Shown here: positions 16,804-24,132 of the stretch, piece by piece
How positions within the stretch are numbered: the stretch's first letter is position 1
How the letters are laid out: each line of letters starts with the position of its first letter
Assembly: GCF_051594765.1 (NCBI RefSeq)
Contig: NZ_JBPPGJ010000005.1
Location: 248,001 to 312,000 of the forward strand
DNA from: Paenibacillus_AR sp051594765
Lineage (GTDB): Bacteria > Bacillota > Bacilli > Paenibacillales > NBRC-103111
Direction of reading: 5' to 3'
Length of the DNA: 64,000 bases
Notes under the pieces: generated by a model
What the model was told of the DNA's origin: nothing
The model's input: only the letters and a program-made list of their open reading frames with translations
Databases searched by the model: none
Made by a program: the position numbers and the translations under genes

Positions 16804-18303
16804 ATGAAGCTTCGTCTGATCCGTAACGAGCGGGGGGCTGCGCTGCTCTATGTCCTTTTTGCTTTTGCCATCCTGCTGGTATTCGTACCGGTGATGCTGA
16901 ACATGACTACGGACAAGGCGCTGCGGAACAAGACGGACCAGAATAAGAAGCTGGTGGAAAGCGTCGCTTTGACCGGCCTGGAGTCGCTGATCGGTTACTT
17001 GAACCCGTATACGAACCAGACGGGCCGGGGAGGTCACTTCAAAGCCTTCGGAGGCTGGACCGACGATAAATATGTCCGAATCGTACTTCCCGAAGGGGAG
17101 ACCGTCTACTATCGGCAGCGAATCTGCGAAGACAAGGCCTGCAGCGTTCCCGTGTCGCATACGGGGACGCTGTCCAAGGAGATCTATTATGCGGAATTCC
17201 GCGCTATAGTCGGGGACAGCAACGGGAACCATGACCGGGATTCCAACGAGCCCTATTACCGCGAGAAGAAGATGGTTTATGCCATTAACGTGAAGGAAGG
17301 CGGCGCAGCGCTGCCGGCGGGGATTTATCCGGACCAGCGGATTCCGACGCTGGAGAAGGTCATCTATGGCGGGGAGCTGGATACGCAAGGCGGCAGGGAT
17401 CAATCCTTCTTCTCGAACAAGACAGTGCAGCAATTCGTCTCCAAAGAAATGAACCGTCAGGAGACGCTCACGACCACGGCCGTCAGCAATTATTGGAGCA
17501 GTCCGAGTCGGCTGACCTGCCGGGATGGCTGCACCAAGGCGGATATCGATGCGCTGGTTCAATCCTCTTCGGGCTCACCCGCGATCATCCATGTGAAGAA
17601 TATTGATACGACCGATTCCAGTAAGTTTCCCTTGACGAACGGGGCGCTGACCTTCCACTACAGCAAGCCGATCGTGCTGATGGTTGATAATCTGAGGCTG
17701 GAGAATACGAAGATGAACGTGTACGGCGATCTCATCGTGATGCAGAACGTATCTGAGCTTCGGAATCAGAACGGATTCTTTGTTTATGATGTCGACGGGG
17801 CCTACGGCAACCTGATCTTTTATAACAAGAATCCGTCAACGGGGGCCTATAATACGGTCTCGACGGGGTCGCAGACCGACTTCTATGCGGTGAACAAACT
17901 GTATTCTAGCGGGGACATCTACTGCCGCAATAATTGTGTCTTCGGGTTGAAGAGCAACAATACGGTTATCGCGAAGATCAAGGAGATCGTCATTCAAGGA
18001 GCATTGAATGTTGATACTCAAGCGGATCTCTTAGGAATGGGGAACGTTCTGTTGGGCTCGTTCTATGCCAAGAACAATGCAACCATTATGGCAGATGCGG
18101 GGGATCTGTTCGTGGAGAACAGCTTCCATGCAGACACCCAACTGGATGTCACTACCTTAGGGGTGGTGGCGGTCGGCGGTTCCATCGATTTGAAGAACAA
18201 TTACACCTTCAATACGGGAAACAGTACGTCCCTGCATTTAACGGATTCCACCTCGGGCGGTTCTGGAGGGGAGCCGGTGAACTGGAATCCCACCCGTCAG
18301 TAG
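16804..18303 (+). CDS. Large PilX-like minor pilin with beta-helix-like C-terminal region
   Basis: A 499-residue protein whose N terminus, NERGAALLYVLFAFAILLVFVPVML, matches a PilX-type prepilin signal and helix, with Tyr instead of Glu at +5. The middle and C-terminal part is rich in Asn, Gly, Thr and Val with short repeating strands such as DIYCRNNCVFGLKSNNTVIAK and GALNVDTQADLLGMGN, which look like a right-handed beta-helix. It has two cysteine pairs, CEDKAC and CRDGC, and one CRNNC. The size is far above the usual 150-200 residues of PilX, so it could cap the pilus tip as an adhesin. AGGGAGG precedes the ATG. It ends the plus-strand pil operon. Confidence 0.75.
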   Translation: MKLRLIRNERGAALLYVLFAFAILLVFVPVMLNMTTDKALRNKTDQNKKLVESVALTGLESLIGYLNPYTNQTGRGGHFKAFGGWTDDKYVRIVLPEGETVYYRQRICEDKACSVPVSHTGTLSKEIYYAEFRAIVGDSNGNHDRDSNEPYYREKKMVYAINVKEGGAALPAGIYPDQRIPTLEKVIYGGELDTQGGRDQSFFSNKTVQQFVSKEMNRQETLTTTAVSNYWSSPSRLTCRDGCTKADIDALVQSSSGSPAIIHVKNIDTTDSSKFPLTNGALTFHYSKPIVLMVDNLRLENTKMNVYGDLIVMQNVSELRNQNGFFVYDVDGAYGNLIFYNKNPSTGAYNTVSTGSQTDFYAVNKLYSSGDIYCRNNCVFGLKSNNTVIAKIKEIVIQGALNVDTQADLLGMGNVLLGSFYAKNNATIMADAGDLFVENSFHADTQLDVTTLGVVAVGGSIDLKNNYTFNTGNSTSLHLTDSTSGGSGGEPVNWNPTRQ

Positions 18304-18315
18304 CACTTCGATAGA

Positions 18316-18354
18316 AAAGCCCATTCCCGGACTTAGCCGAGAATGGGCTTTATT
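18316..18354. terminator. Bidirectional terminator between the two pilus operons
   Basis: AAAGCCCATTC (18316-18326) and GAATGGGCTTT (18341-18351) form an 11 bp perfect stem flanked by A-rich and T-rich sequence on both sides. It serves the PilX-like gene and the convergent minor pilin gene. Confidence 0.8.
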
Positions 18355-18370
18355 AATGGAAAGGACCATG

Positions 18371-18922
18371 TTAATAATCCTTCAACAGCTTGATCCGAAG
18401 CGTATGGGTTTCTCCGCCGTCCTTGGCCACCGTCGCACCGAAAGTGGTTACCCGGCTGGGGCTGAACTTCAAAAGAATATTCACCAGCTGGCCATCATTC
18501 AGCTTCGTCCCGCTGGACAAGGGAGATCCGGTCGGCAGGGCGGCCACCGCCGAAGGGGCCTGGGCCATAATCGAGGAGAGCTCCGAGCTGCCGGTCACCG
18601 TCAGGGAGGCGTTCAGGGTCCTTCGGGTCAGCTTATGGTCCGAGGTGTAGACGTATGACGTATAGGTGCCGGAGGAATGCTTGCAGCGAAGCTCATTCGC
18701 CAGCACCTCCAGCTCCCGGCAATCCGACAAGGTGGAGGTCATATCATTCAGAACCATGCTGACGGCGCTGTCATCCGAGAAGGATTGTTTGGAGTTGCCC
18801 CACCCGCTATAGATGGAGGAGACCAAGAGAGTAGCCCCGCCCAGCACGAGGGATAGGATGGCAGTCGCCGCCATCACCTCCAGCAGCGTCATGCCTCGGT
18901 CGTTCTTCAGCAGCTTTCGCAT
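18371..18922 (-). CDS. Minor type IV pilin, PilW-like
   Basis: A 183-residue prepilin-type protein. It starts MRKLLKNDRG with cleavage before MTLLEVMAATAILSLVLGGATLL; Glu is at +5. The length and the two-Cys globular part (CRELEVLANELRC) fit PilW/PulJ-type minor pilins, which help prime pilus assembly. The ATG at 18922 overlaps the TGA of the upstream minor pilin gene (TGATG), and GGGAGGG lies just ahead, so the pair is translationally coupled. The operon faces the main pil operon and shares its terminator. Confidence 0.83.
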   Translation of the reverse strand: MRKLLKNDRGMTLLEVMAATAILSLVLGGATLLVSSIYSGWGNSKQSFSDDSAVSMVLNDMTSTLSDCRELEVLANELRCKHSSGTYTSYVYTSDHKLTRRTLNASLTVTGSSELSSIMAQAPSAVAALPTGSPLSSGTKLNDGQLVNILLKFSPSRVTTFGATVAKDGGETHTLRIKLLKDY

Positions 18923-19365
18923 CAGCTTCCCTCCCAGGATACAGTGACAGTCAGCCATTCCGGCACCAGCACGCCGCTTTGATTTTTCACCAGGTACATG
19001 GATTGCAGGGATCGTTGGGTGTTGCCCGGAACCGGTGAGGCCAGGTTCAATGCGGTTGAGGAATCCGTGCTGTATGCGCTTCGGGTGATCTTGTACGTAT
19101 ACGTGCGGCTGTTGTAGGTTTCCGTTCCGGTGAGCGGGTTGATGCTGACGTTGTATTTGGCCGGTGTGCTGCCGGCCATGAGTGCGCTGCGTACTTCATT
19201 CGTAATGCCTTCGGCCAGATTCAGAGCCTCGACGGATCGGTCGTACTTGCGCTCCGAGGCGAAGAGATAGTTGGATATATTCGTGAAGGAGACCACCAGA
19301 ATCCCGAGGATGACGACGGCGGCCATCACCTCGATCAGGGTCATGCCTTTTTGGCTCCGCAGCAT
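18922..19365 (-). CDS. Minor type IV pilin, PilV-like
   Basis: A 147-residue prepilin: leader MLRSQKG, then MTLIEVMAAVVILGILVVSFTN with Glu at +5. Residues 60-147 form a short beta-rich domain without cysteines. It resembles PilV/PulI-type minor pilins by size and position. The start at 19365 is chosen for its GGAGG eight bases upstream; an in-frame TTG at 19380 overlaps that site. It is the first gene of a two-gene minus-strand operon. Both minor pilins are presumably processed by the PilD encoded at 12217. Confidence 0.83.
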   Translation of the reverse strand: MLRSQKGMTLIEVMAAVVILGILVVSFTNISNYLFASERKYDRSVEALNLAEGITNEVRSALMAGSTPAKYNVSINPLTGTETYNSRTYTYKITRSAYSTDSSTALNLASPVPGNTQRSLQSMYLVKNQSGVLVPEWLTVTVSWEGS

Positions 19366-19546
19366 GTGCTTGTCCTCCAAACGTGTTTGCCTACTGTAAT
19401 ATTACCACGCAAAGCGGAGTTTTTCTTCTATTAGGTGTGAAAAAACGTCTGGATCCCGACATGGAAAATACCGGAATCGGCCATGCATCATTTTACCAAG
19501 GACGGATACAATAACCTAGGCAAAAACAGTGGAGGTGCATAGGATT

Positions 19547-19759
19547 ATGAACATCACCAAGGAAGAGCTGGAGCTGATCGAGCAGGCTCTGCAGACGGCT
19601 ATCGCAGCGGAGAGCAATGACGATCAGATCCGCAGCTATCGGAACGTGCTGAAGCGGCTGCACGCAGACCGTAGCGGCGGACCGCAGCCGGGGTTCGGCA
19701 TGATGCTGGAGGACGGGTTCCGGTACGATTACGACGATGCTTCTGATTTGCGGGGCTGA
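19547..19759 (+). CDS. Small conserved-looking protein of unknown function
   Basis: A 70-residue acidic protein starting MNITKEELELIEQALQTAIAAESND, predicted as a helical hairpin, followed by a Gly-rich tail GGPQPGFGMMLEDGFRYDYDD. GGAGGTG lies ahead of the ATG at 19547; a GTG at 19529 overlaps that site. No family is recognised. It stands alone between the minor pilin operon and mrfA, with a hairpin terminator 160 bases downstream. Confidence 0.6.
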   Translation: MNITKEELELIEQALQTAIAAESNDDQIRSYRNVLKRLHADRSGGPQPGFGMMLEDGFRYDYDDASDLRG

Positions 19760-19790
19760 CGGAGAGTAGAAGCTCTAAGGAAAATGAAGC

Positions 19791-19804
19791 TTTTCCCGGG
19801 AAAC
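19791..19804. promoter_or_regulatory. Noc-box-like palindrome
   Basis: TTTTCCCGGGAAAC contains the 12-base perfect palindrome TTTCCCGGGAAA. The Noc binding site described for Bacillus subtilis is ATTTCCCGGGAAAT, so 12 of 14 positions match. It lies in the non-coding stretch 19760-20089, as would suit a chromosome-wide nucleoid occlusion site. Confidence 0.5.
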
Positions 19805-19829
19805 CGCAGGAAATGACAGGAGTTACGGG

Positions 19830-19844
19830 AATTTTCTGACAACT
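19830..19844. promoter_or_regulatory. Weak CodY-box-like sequence
   Basis: AATTTTCTGACAACT matches 13 of 15 positions of the CodY consensus AATTTTCWGAAAATT. It lies about 170 bases before the mrfA promoter and after the small gene at 19547, so no clear target is evident and it may be chance. Confidence 0.25.
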
Positions 19845-19916
19845 CGCACGCCGCATTCATGCAGGTTCATCATGATTCGACTCCGATATGCGGAAAGATG
19901 AAGGAAATGTCAAGTT

Positions 19917-19960
19917 GAAGCCCTTGTACGGCATAATGCCGGCAGGGGCTTCTTCGGTTT
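19917..19960 (+). terminator. Terminator-like hairpin after the small gene
   Basis: GAAGCCCTTG (19917-19926) pairs with CAGGGGCTTC (19943-19952) with one wobble; an inner GGCAT/ATGCC stem extends it. The T tract that follows is interrupted (TTCGGTTTTG). Confidence 0.55.
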
Positions 19961-20002
19961 TGTCAGGATCCCGGAAAGGGCTTCGGCATCGGACGATTTT
20001 CG

Positions 20003-20031
20003 TTGTCATGCGAACGTGTATTCTGTACAAT
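20003..20031 (+). promoter_or_regulatory. Sigma-A promoter of mrfAB
   Basis: TTGTCA (20003-20008), a 17-base spacer and TACAAT (20026-20031), with the mrfA start 59 bases downstream of the -10. Spacing is optimal and both boxes match 5 of 6. Confidence 0.7.
20011..20024. promoter_or_regulatory. LexA (SOS) box candidate inside the mrfAB promoter
   Basis: CGAACGTGTATTCT fits the Bacillus SOS box CGAACRNRYGTTYC at 12 of 14 positions and lies entirely between the -35 and -10 elements, where a bound repressor would block RNA polymerase. Confidence 0.5.
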
Positions 20032-20089
20032 GGAGAGAGATATTCCGGTCTTGCGCATCGCCAAGAGACCGCCGGAAGGAGTACCCCGC

Positions 20090-22390
20090 ATGAATCCTTT
20101 GACAGGCAAAGCATCTTCCGTACAGGAAACCATAGAGATTCTGAAGCATACTCCCGAGATAAGGGAGAACATCACCTTATGGCATATCATTCCGCCGAGG
20201 GAGGCACAGTACGCCCCCTTCCCGCAGGAGATGAATCCGAAGCTGCAGGAGGCTCTTCGGTCGAGGGGAATCCGCCAGCTGTATGTGCACCAGGCGGACG
20301 CCTTTCGAACCGCCTCGTCCGGGAGCCACGTCGTGGCGGTAACCCCGACGGCTTCGGGGAAGACCTTCTGCTACAACCTGCCCGTGCTCCAGAAGATTCT
20401 GGAGGACGACAGCGCACGTGCGCTGTATCTCTTCCCGACCAAGGCTCTGGCACAGGATCAGGTAGCGGAGCTGCAGGAGTTCGTGAACCTGATGGAGGTG
20501 GACGTGAAAACCCACACCTATGACGGAGACACGCCGCCGACGGTCCGTACGGCTATCCGGAACGCCGGACATATTGTCGTGACCAATCCGGACATGCTTC
20601 ATTCCGCCATTCTGCCCCATCATACGAAGTGGGTGAAGCTGTTCGAGAACATCAAGTACATTGTGATCGACGAGGTGCATTCTTATCGAGGCGTCTTCGG
20701 CAGTCACGTGGCTAATGTGCTCCGAAGACTGAAGCGGATCTGCCGGTTCTACGGCTCCCGGCCGCAGTTCATCTGTGCCTCCGCCACCATCGAGAACCCC
20801 AAGGAGCATGCGGAGCGACTGATCGGGGAGTCGGCGGTGCTGATCGACAACAACGGGGCTCCCGCCGGGGAGAAGCACTTCGTGTTCTACAACCCGCCGG
20901 TTGTTAATCAACAGTTGGGAATCCGGAAGAGCAGTGTCCTTGAGACGCGCAAGATCGCCGCCTTACTACTGAAACATGGCGTCCAAACCATCGTCTTCGC
21001 CCGCAGCCGGGTTCGCGTGGAGATTCTTCTGACCTATCTGCAGGATATGGTCCAGCATGAGCTGGGCACGAAGAGTATTCGCGGGTATCGGGGCGGTTAT
21101 CTGCCGAAGCAGCGCCGGGAGATCGAGAGGGGGCTGCGCAACGGAGAGATCCGCGGGGTGGTCAGCACCAACGCTCTGGAGCTTGGCATTGATATCGGCC
21201 AGCTGCAGGCCTGCGTCCTGAACGGCTATCCCGGCACCATCGCCAGCACCTGGCAGCAGTCCGGCCGTGCGGGCAGACGCCAGGAGAGCTCGGTTACAGT
21301 GCTGGTGGCGAGCAGCAATCCGTTGGACCAGTACATCATCCAGAATCCCCGGTATTTCTTCGAGCGGCCGCCGGAGCGGGCCTTGATCTCTCCGGACAAT
21401 CTGATCATCCTGGTGGACCATATCAAGTGCGCCGCTTATGAGCTTCCCTTCGAGCAGGGGGAGAAATTCGGCGAGGAATCGCTAGCCGACGTGCTGGAGT
21501 TCCTGACGGAGGAGCAGATTCTGCACAAGGTGCAGAGCCGCTGGTACTGGATGGAGCAATCTTTTCCGGCCCATGGCATATCCCTGCGCTCCGCGGCTCA
21601 GGAGAACATCGTCATCATTGATATGTCCAACGGCAACCGCGTCATCGGTGAGGTAGACCGGTTCAGCGCTATGACGCTGGTTCACGAAGAAGCCATCTAT
21701 CTCCACGAAGGGGTCCAGTACCAGGTGGAGAAGCTGGATTACGAGGAGAAGAAAGCGTACGTGCGTCTTGTGGACGTAGATTATTACACCGACGCCAATC
21801 TTGCCGTATCGCTGAAGGTGCTGCACGTGCAGAAGGAAGCCAGCGCCGAAGGGCTCCTTAGGCAATTCGGTGAAGTGACGGTGAACGCGAAGGCGACGAT
21901 CTTCAAGAAGATCAAGCTCCGCACCCACGAGAATATCGGCTCCGGACCCATCCATCTCCCGGAGGAGGAGCTGCATACCAGCTCCTATTGGTTTACCTTC
22001 GGCGAGGAGCTGACCAAGAGCAGAAGCGCCAACGACATGCAATATGGGCTGTTGGGCATCGCCAATATGCTGGTGCATATCGCTCCGCTCTACCTGATGT
22101 GCGATCCGATGGACATCTGCGTGGTGCCCCAGGTCAAGGCGGTGCATAACAAGCAGCCTACCGTCTTCTTCTACGACCGGTACCCGGGCGGTGTGGGCTT
22201 AAGCGAACGGCTCTATGAGGTACACGGTGAGCTGCTGCGGCAAGCTCGGGAGATGGTGGACCGGTGCACCTGCCTAAGCGGATGCCCGGCCTGCGTAGGG
22301 CCCATCGAGGAGGTAGGGCTCTTGGGCAAGCAGCTGGCTAAGAATCTGCTGGCTGAGCTCTTGCCCTCTTCAGAAGGAGGCCCGGCATGA
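20090..22390 (+). CDS. mrfA: DEAD/DEAH helicase MrfA (mitomycin repair factor, YprA)
   Basis: A 766-residue superfamily 2 helicase. Walker A is TPTASGKT (85-92) and the Walker B is DEVH (194-197). Motif III-like SATIENP and motif VI QQSGRAGRR are also visible. The C-terminal region carries the DUF1998-type cysteine cluster CTCLSGCPAC. Domain order and the adjacent exonuclease gene match the B. subtilis MrfA-MrfB pair, which removes mitomycin C adducts independently of UvrABC. The start at 20090 is chosen because AAGGAG sits eight bases upstream; the frame runs further up but crosses the promoter. The stop overlaps the mrfB start by four bases. Confidence 0.9.
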   Translation: MNPLTGKASSVQETIEILKHTPEIRENITLWHIIPPREAQYAPFPQEMNPKLQEALRSRGIRQLYVHQADAFRTASSGSHVVAVTPTASGKTFCYNLPVLQKILEDDSARALYLFPTKALAQDQVAELQEFVNLMEVDVKTHTYDGDTPPTVRTAIRNAGHIVVTNPDMLHSAILPHHTKWVKLFENIKYIVIDEVHSYRGVFGSHVANVLRRLKRICRFYGSRPQFICASATIENPKEHAERLIGESAVLIDNNGAPAGEKHFVFYNPPVVNQQLGIRKSSVLETRKIAALLLKHGVQTIVFARSRVRVEILLTYLQDMVQHELGTKSIRGYRGGYLPKQRREIERGLRNGEIRGVVSTNALELGIDIGQLQACVLNGYPGTIASTWQQSGRAGRRQESSVTVLVASSNPLDQYIIQNPRYFFERPPERALISPDNLIILVDHIKCAAYELPFEQGEKFGEESLADVLEFLTEEQILHKVQSRWYWMEQSFPAHGISLRSAAQENIVIIDMSNGNRVIGEVDRFSAMTLVHEEAIYLHEGVQYQVEKLDYEEKKAYVRLVDVDYYTDANLAVSLKVLHVQKEASAEGLLRQFGEVTVNAKATIFKKIKLRTHENIGSGPIHLPEEELHTSSYWFTFGEELTKSRSANDMQYGLLGIANMLVHIAPLYLMCDPMDICVVPQVKAVHNKQPTVFFYDRYPGGVGLSERLYEVHGELLRQAREMVDRCTCLSGCPACVGPIEEVGLLGKQLAKNLLAELLPSSEGGPA

Positions 22391-23880
22391 GCGGGCTGAA
22401 GGACCGTCTGAAGCGGTTGACGGGGAGCGGAGGCGGGACAGGAACACCGCAGCCCAGCGTGGCAGAGGAGCAATCTTCTGCAGGCGGGGAGGAGGAGCTT
22501 CGCTCCGGCGGGAACGAAGCCGAAGCCCCCTTGGCAGAGGAGGCTCTGGACGCCGAATGGCATCCTATCGAGGCGGCTCTGGTGCGCAGCGACTGGGGGT
22601 CGTTCATCCGGCGCCGCCGGGTTTATCCTCCGGACTACATCCATGGGGAGTACGTATTGTCCGATCTGAAGCGGAACGCTGCCGAGCTTGCAGCCTTCCA
22701 TCCGGGCGAGAGCGTCAGCTGCCGTGACCTGCTCTTCTTCGATACGGAGACGACCGGCCTTGGAGTGGGCGCGGGCAACGTGCCGTTTATGATCGGAATC
22801 GGATTCTGGGAGGAGAACGGCGGGTTCGCCGTGGAGCAATTCTTCATCCGGAACCCCGCCGAGGAGCTGGCCATGCTCGCATACTTGAAGCCCTTGATGG
22901 AGCGCTACCCATTCCTGGTGTCCTATAACGGCCGAAGCTTCGACTGGCCCTTGCTGAAGAACCGGTTCGTCATGAACCGGATGAAGGAGGGCATCGCAGA
23001 GCCCAGGCATTTCGATTTTCTGTATCCCTCGAGAGCTTTGTGGAAAAATACGCTGCCTTCCTGCCGTCTGGGCAAGGTGGAGGAGGCCCGGTTGGGCTTT
23101 CACCGGGTGGACGACGTGCCGGGCTCCATGGCGCCGACGCTTTACTTCCAATACCTGGCTGAGAACCGGCCGGATATCATGGCGCCCGTATTCCTGCACA
23201 ACGAGATGGATCTCTTGTCCTTGGCCGGGTTGGCCGTCCTGTTCGCGGATGCCCTTGCGGGCCGGTTGGATACGGAGGCCTATGGCCCGGAGGAGCAATT
23301 CCGGCTGGGCACGTGGCTGCACAGAATGGGCAAGGAAGCTCTGTCCCGCCGGATTCTGCGGGACCTCGAGCCCGCCTCCGGAAGGTTCCCGGTGGAGGCG
23401 GATTACTTATATCTCCCCTTAGCCGCCCATTTCAAGCAGATCGGAGACTGGCAAGCGGCACTTGCACTATGGAAGGCTGCCATTCAGAAGGCGAAGATGG
23501 ACGGAGCGGGAGGGATGTCTTCCCTGGAGCCTTATATCGAGCTGTCCATGCACTATGAGCACCGGGAGAAGGACTTTGAGACGGCGCTTCACTATGCAGA
23601 GGAGGCGCTGCTATGGGTGGAAGAGAAGCGGACGGCCTTTCAATCCGTGCTAAGGCGCAGCAGACTGGGCGGGCAGAGCCGTGTATTATCGGATGGGGGA
23701 GAAGAGACAGCCGGCCGCGCCCGCAAGGGCGGTCTTCAGGAGGCGGCAGCCGATCTGGAGAAGCGGGTTCTCCGTCTGCGGTCGAAGCTGGCGAAGGCCG
23801 CCCAGCCGAAGACGCGGTCCGCGAGGCTCCCGCGGCCGGAATCCGTAGCCGGCGTCCAACCGCCGATGACTCTCTTTTGA
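22387..23880 (+). CDS. mrfB: DnaQ-like exonuclease MrfB (YprB) with TPR-like C terminus
   Basis: A 497-residue protein. A basic and then low-complexity acidic N terminus (1-60) precedes a DEDDh exonuclease domain: FFDTETTGL with Asp119 and Glu121, SYNGRSFDWPLLKNR with the third acidic residue, and HNEMDLLSL with the His-x4-Asp pair. The C-terminal third, with helical pairs such as LGTWLHRMGKEALSRRIL and LALWKAAIQKAK, is TPR-like. MrfB is the nuclease partner of MrfA. The ATGA overlap with mrfA indicates coupled translation. An AT-rich gap with regulatory repeats follows. Confidence 0.88.
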   Translation: MSGLKDRLKRLTGSGGGTGTPQPSVAEEQSSAGGEEELRSGGNEAEAPLAEEALDAEWHPIEAALVRSDWGSFIRRRRVYPPDYIHGEYVLSDLKRNAAELAAFHPGESVSCRDLLFFDTETTGLGVGAGNVPFMIGIGFWEENGGFAVEQFFIRNPAEELAMLAYLKPLMERYPFLVSYNGRSFDWPLLKNRFVMNRMKEGIAEPRHFDFLYPSRALWKNTLPSCRLGKVEEARLGFHRVDDVPGSMAPTLYFQYLAENRPDIMAPVFLHNEMDLLSLAGLAVLFADALAGRLDTEAYGPEEQFRLGTWLHRMGKEALSRRILRDLEPASGRFPVEADYLYLPLAAHFKQIGDWQAALALWKAAIQKAKMDGAGGMSSLEPYIELSMHYEHREKDFETALHYAEEALLWVEEKRTAFQSVLRRSRLGGQSRVLSDGGEETAGRARKGGLQEAAADLEKRVLRLRSKLAKAAQPKTRSARLPRPESVAGVQPPMTLF

Positions 23881-23919
23881 CATGGCCCGAGCGGTCATCT
23901 TTTCTAGATCAGAAGGAAA

Positions 23920-23974
23920 GTCATACCGCAGTCATATTCTAAAATATGACCTTCGTCACTTGGTTATATATGAC
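23920..23974. promoter_or_regulatory. Operator cluster before the RND pump operon
   Basis: A perfect palindrome GTCATATT-CTAA-AATATGAC (23931-23950) is flanked by a further GTCATA half-site (23920-23925) and an ATATATGAC half-site (23966-23974). The array ends ten bases before the -35 element of the pump promoter, a position suited to a TetR- or MarR-type regulator. No regulator gene is adjacent, so it would be encoded elsewhere. Confidence 0.6.
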
Positions 23975-23983
23975 TATACCCAC

Positions 23984-24012
23984 CTGTCAAACTGACTTTT
24001 TCCCCGTATAAT
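23984..24012 (+). promoter_or_regulatory. Sigma-A promoter of the RND pump operon
   Basis: CTGTCA (23984-23989), a 17-base spacer and a perfect TATAAT (24007-24012), 120 bases before the pump gene. Confidence 0.65.
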
Positions 24013-24132
24013 CGAATGTAGTAACTCATGATTTCCGTTAGGGAGAAAGGGGTTCGTATTCCGTCAGAGAGAAACCATCAGGAAGTACATAAAAAATAAG
24101 GAAAGTGAACGAAGTGGAGGGAACCAAGCAAC

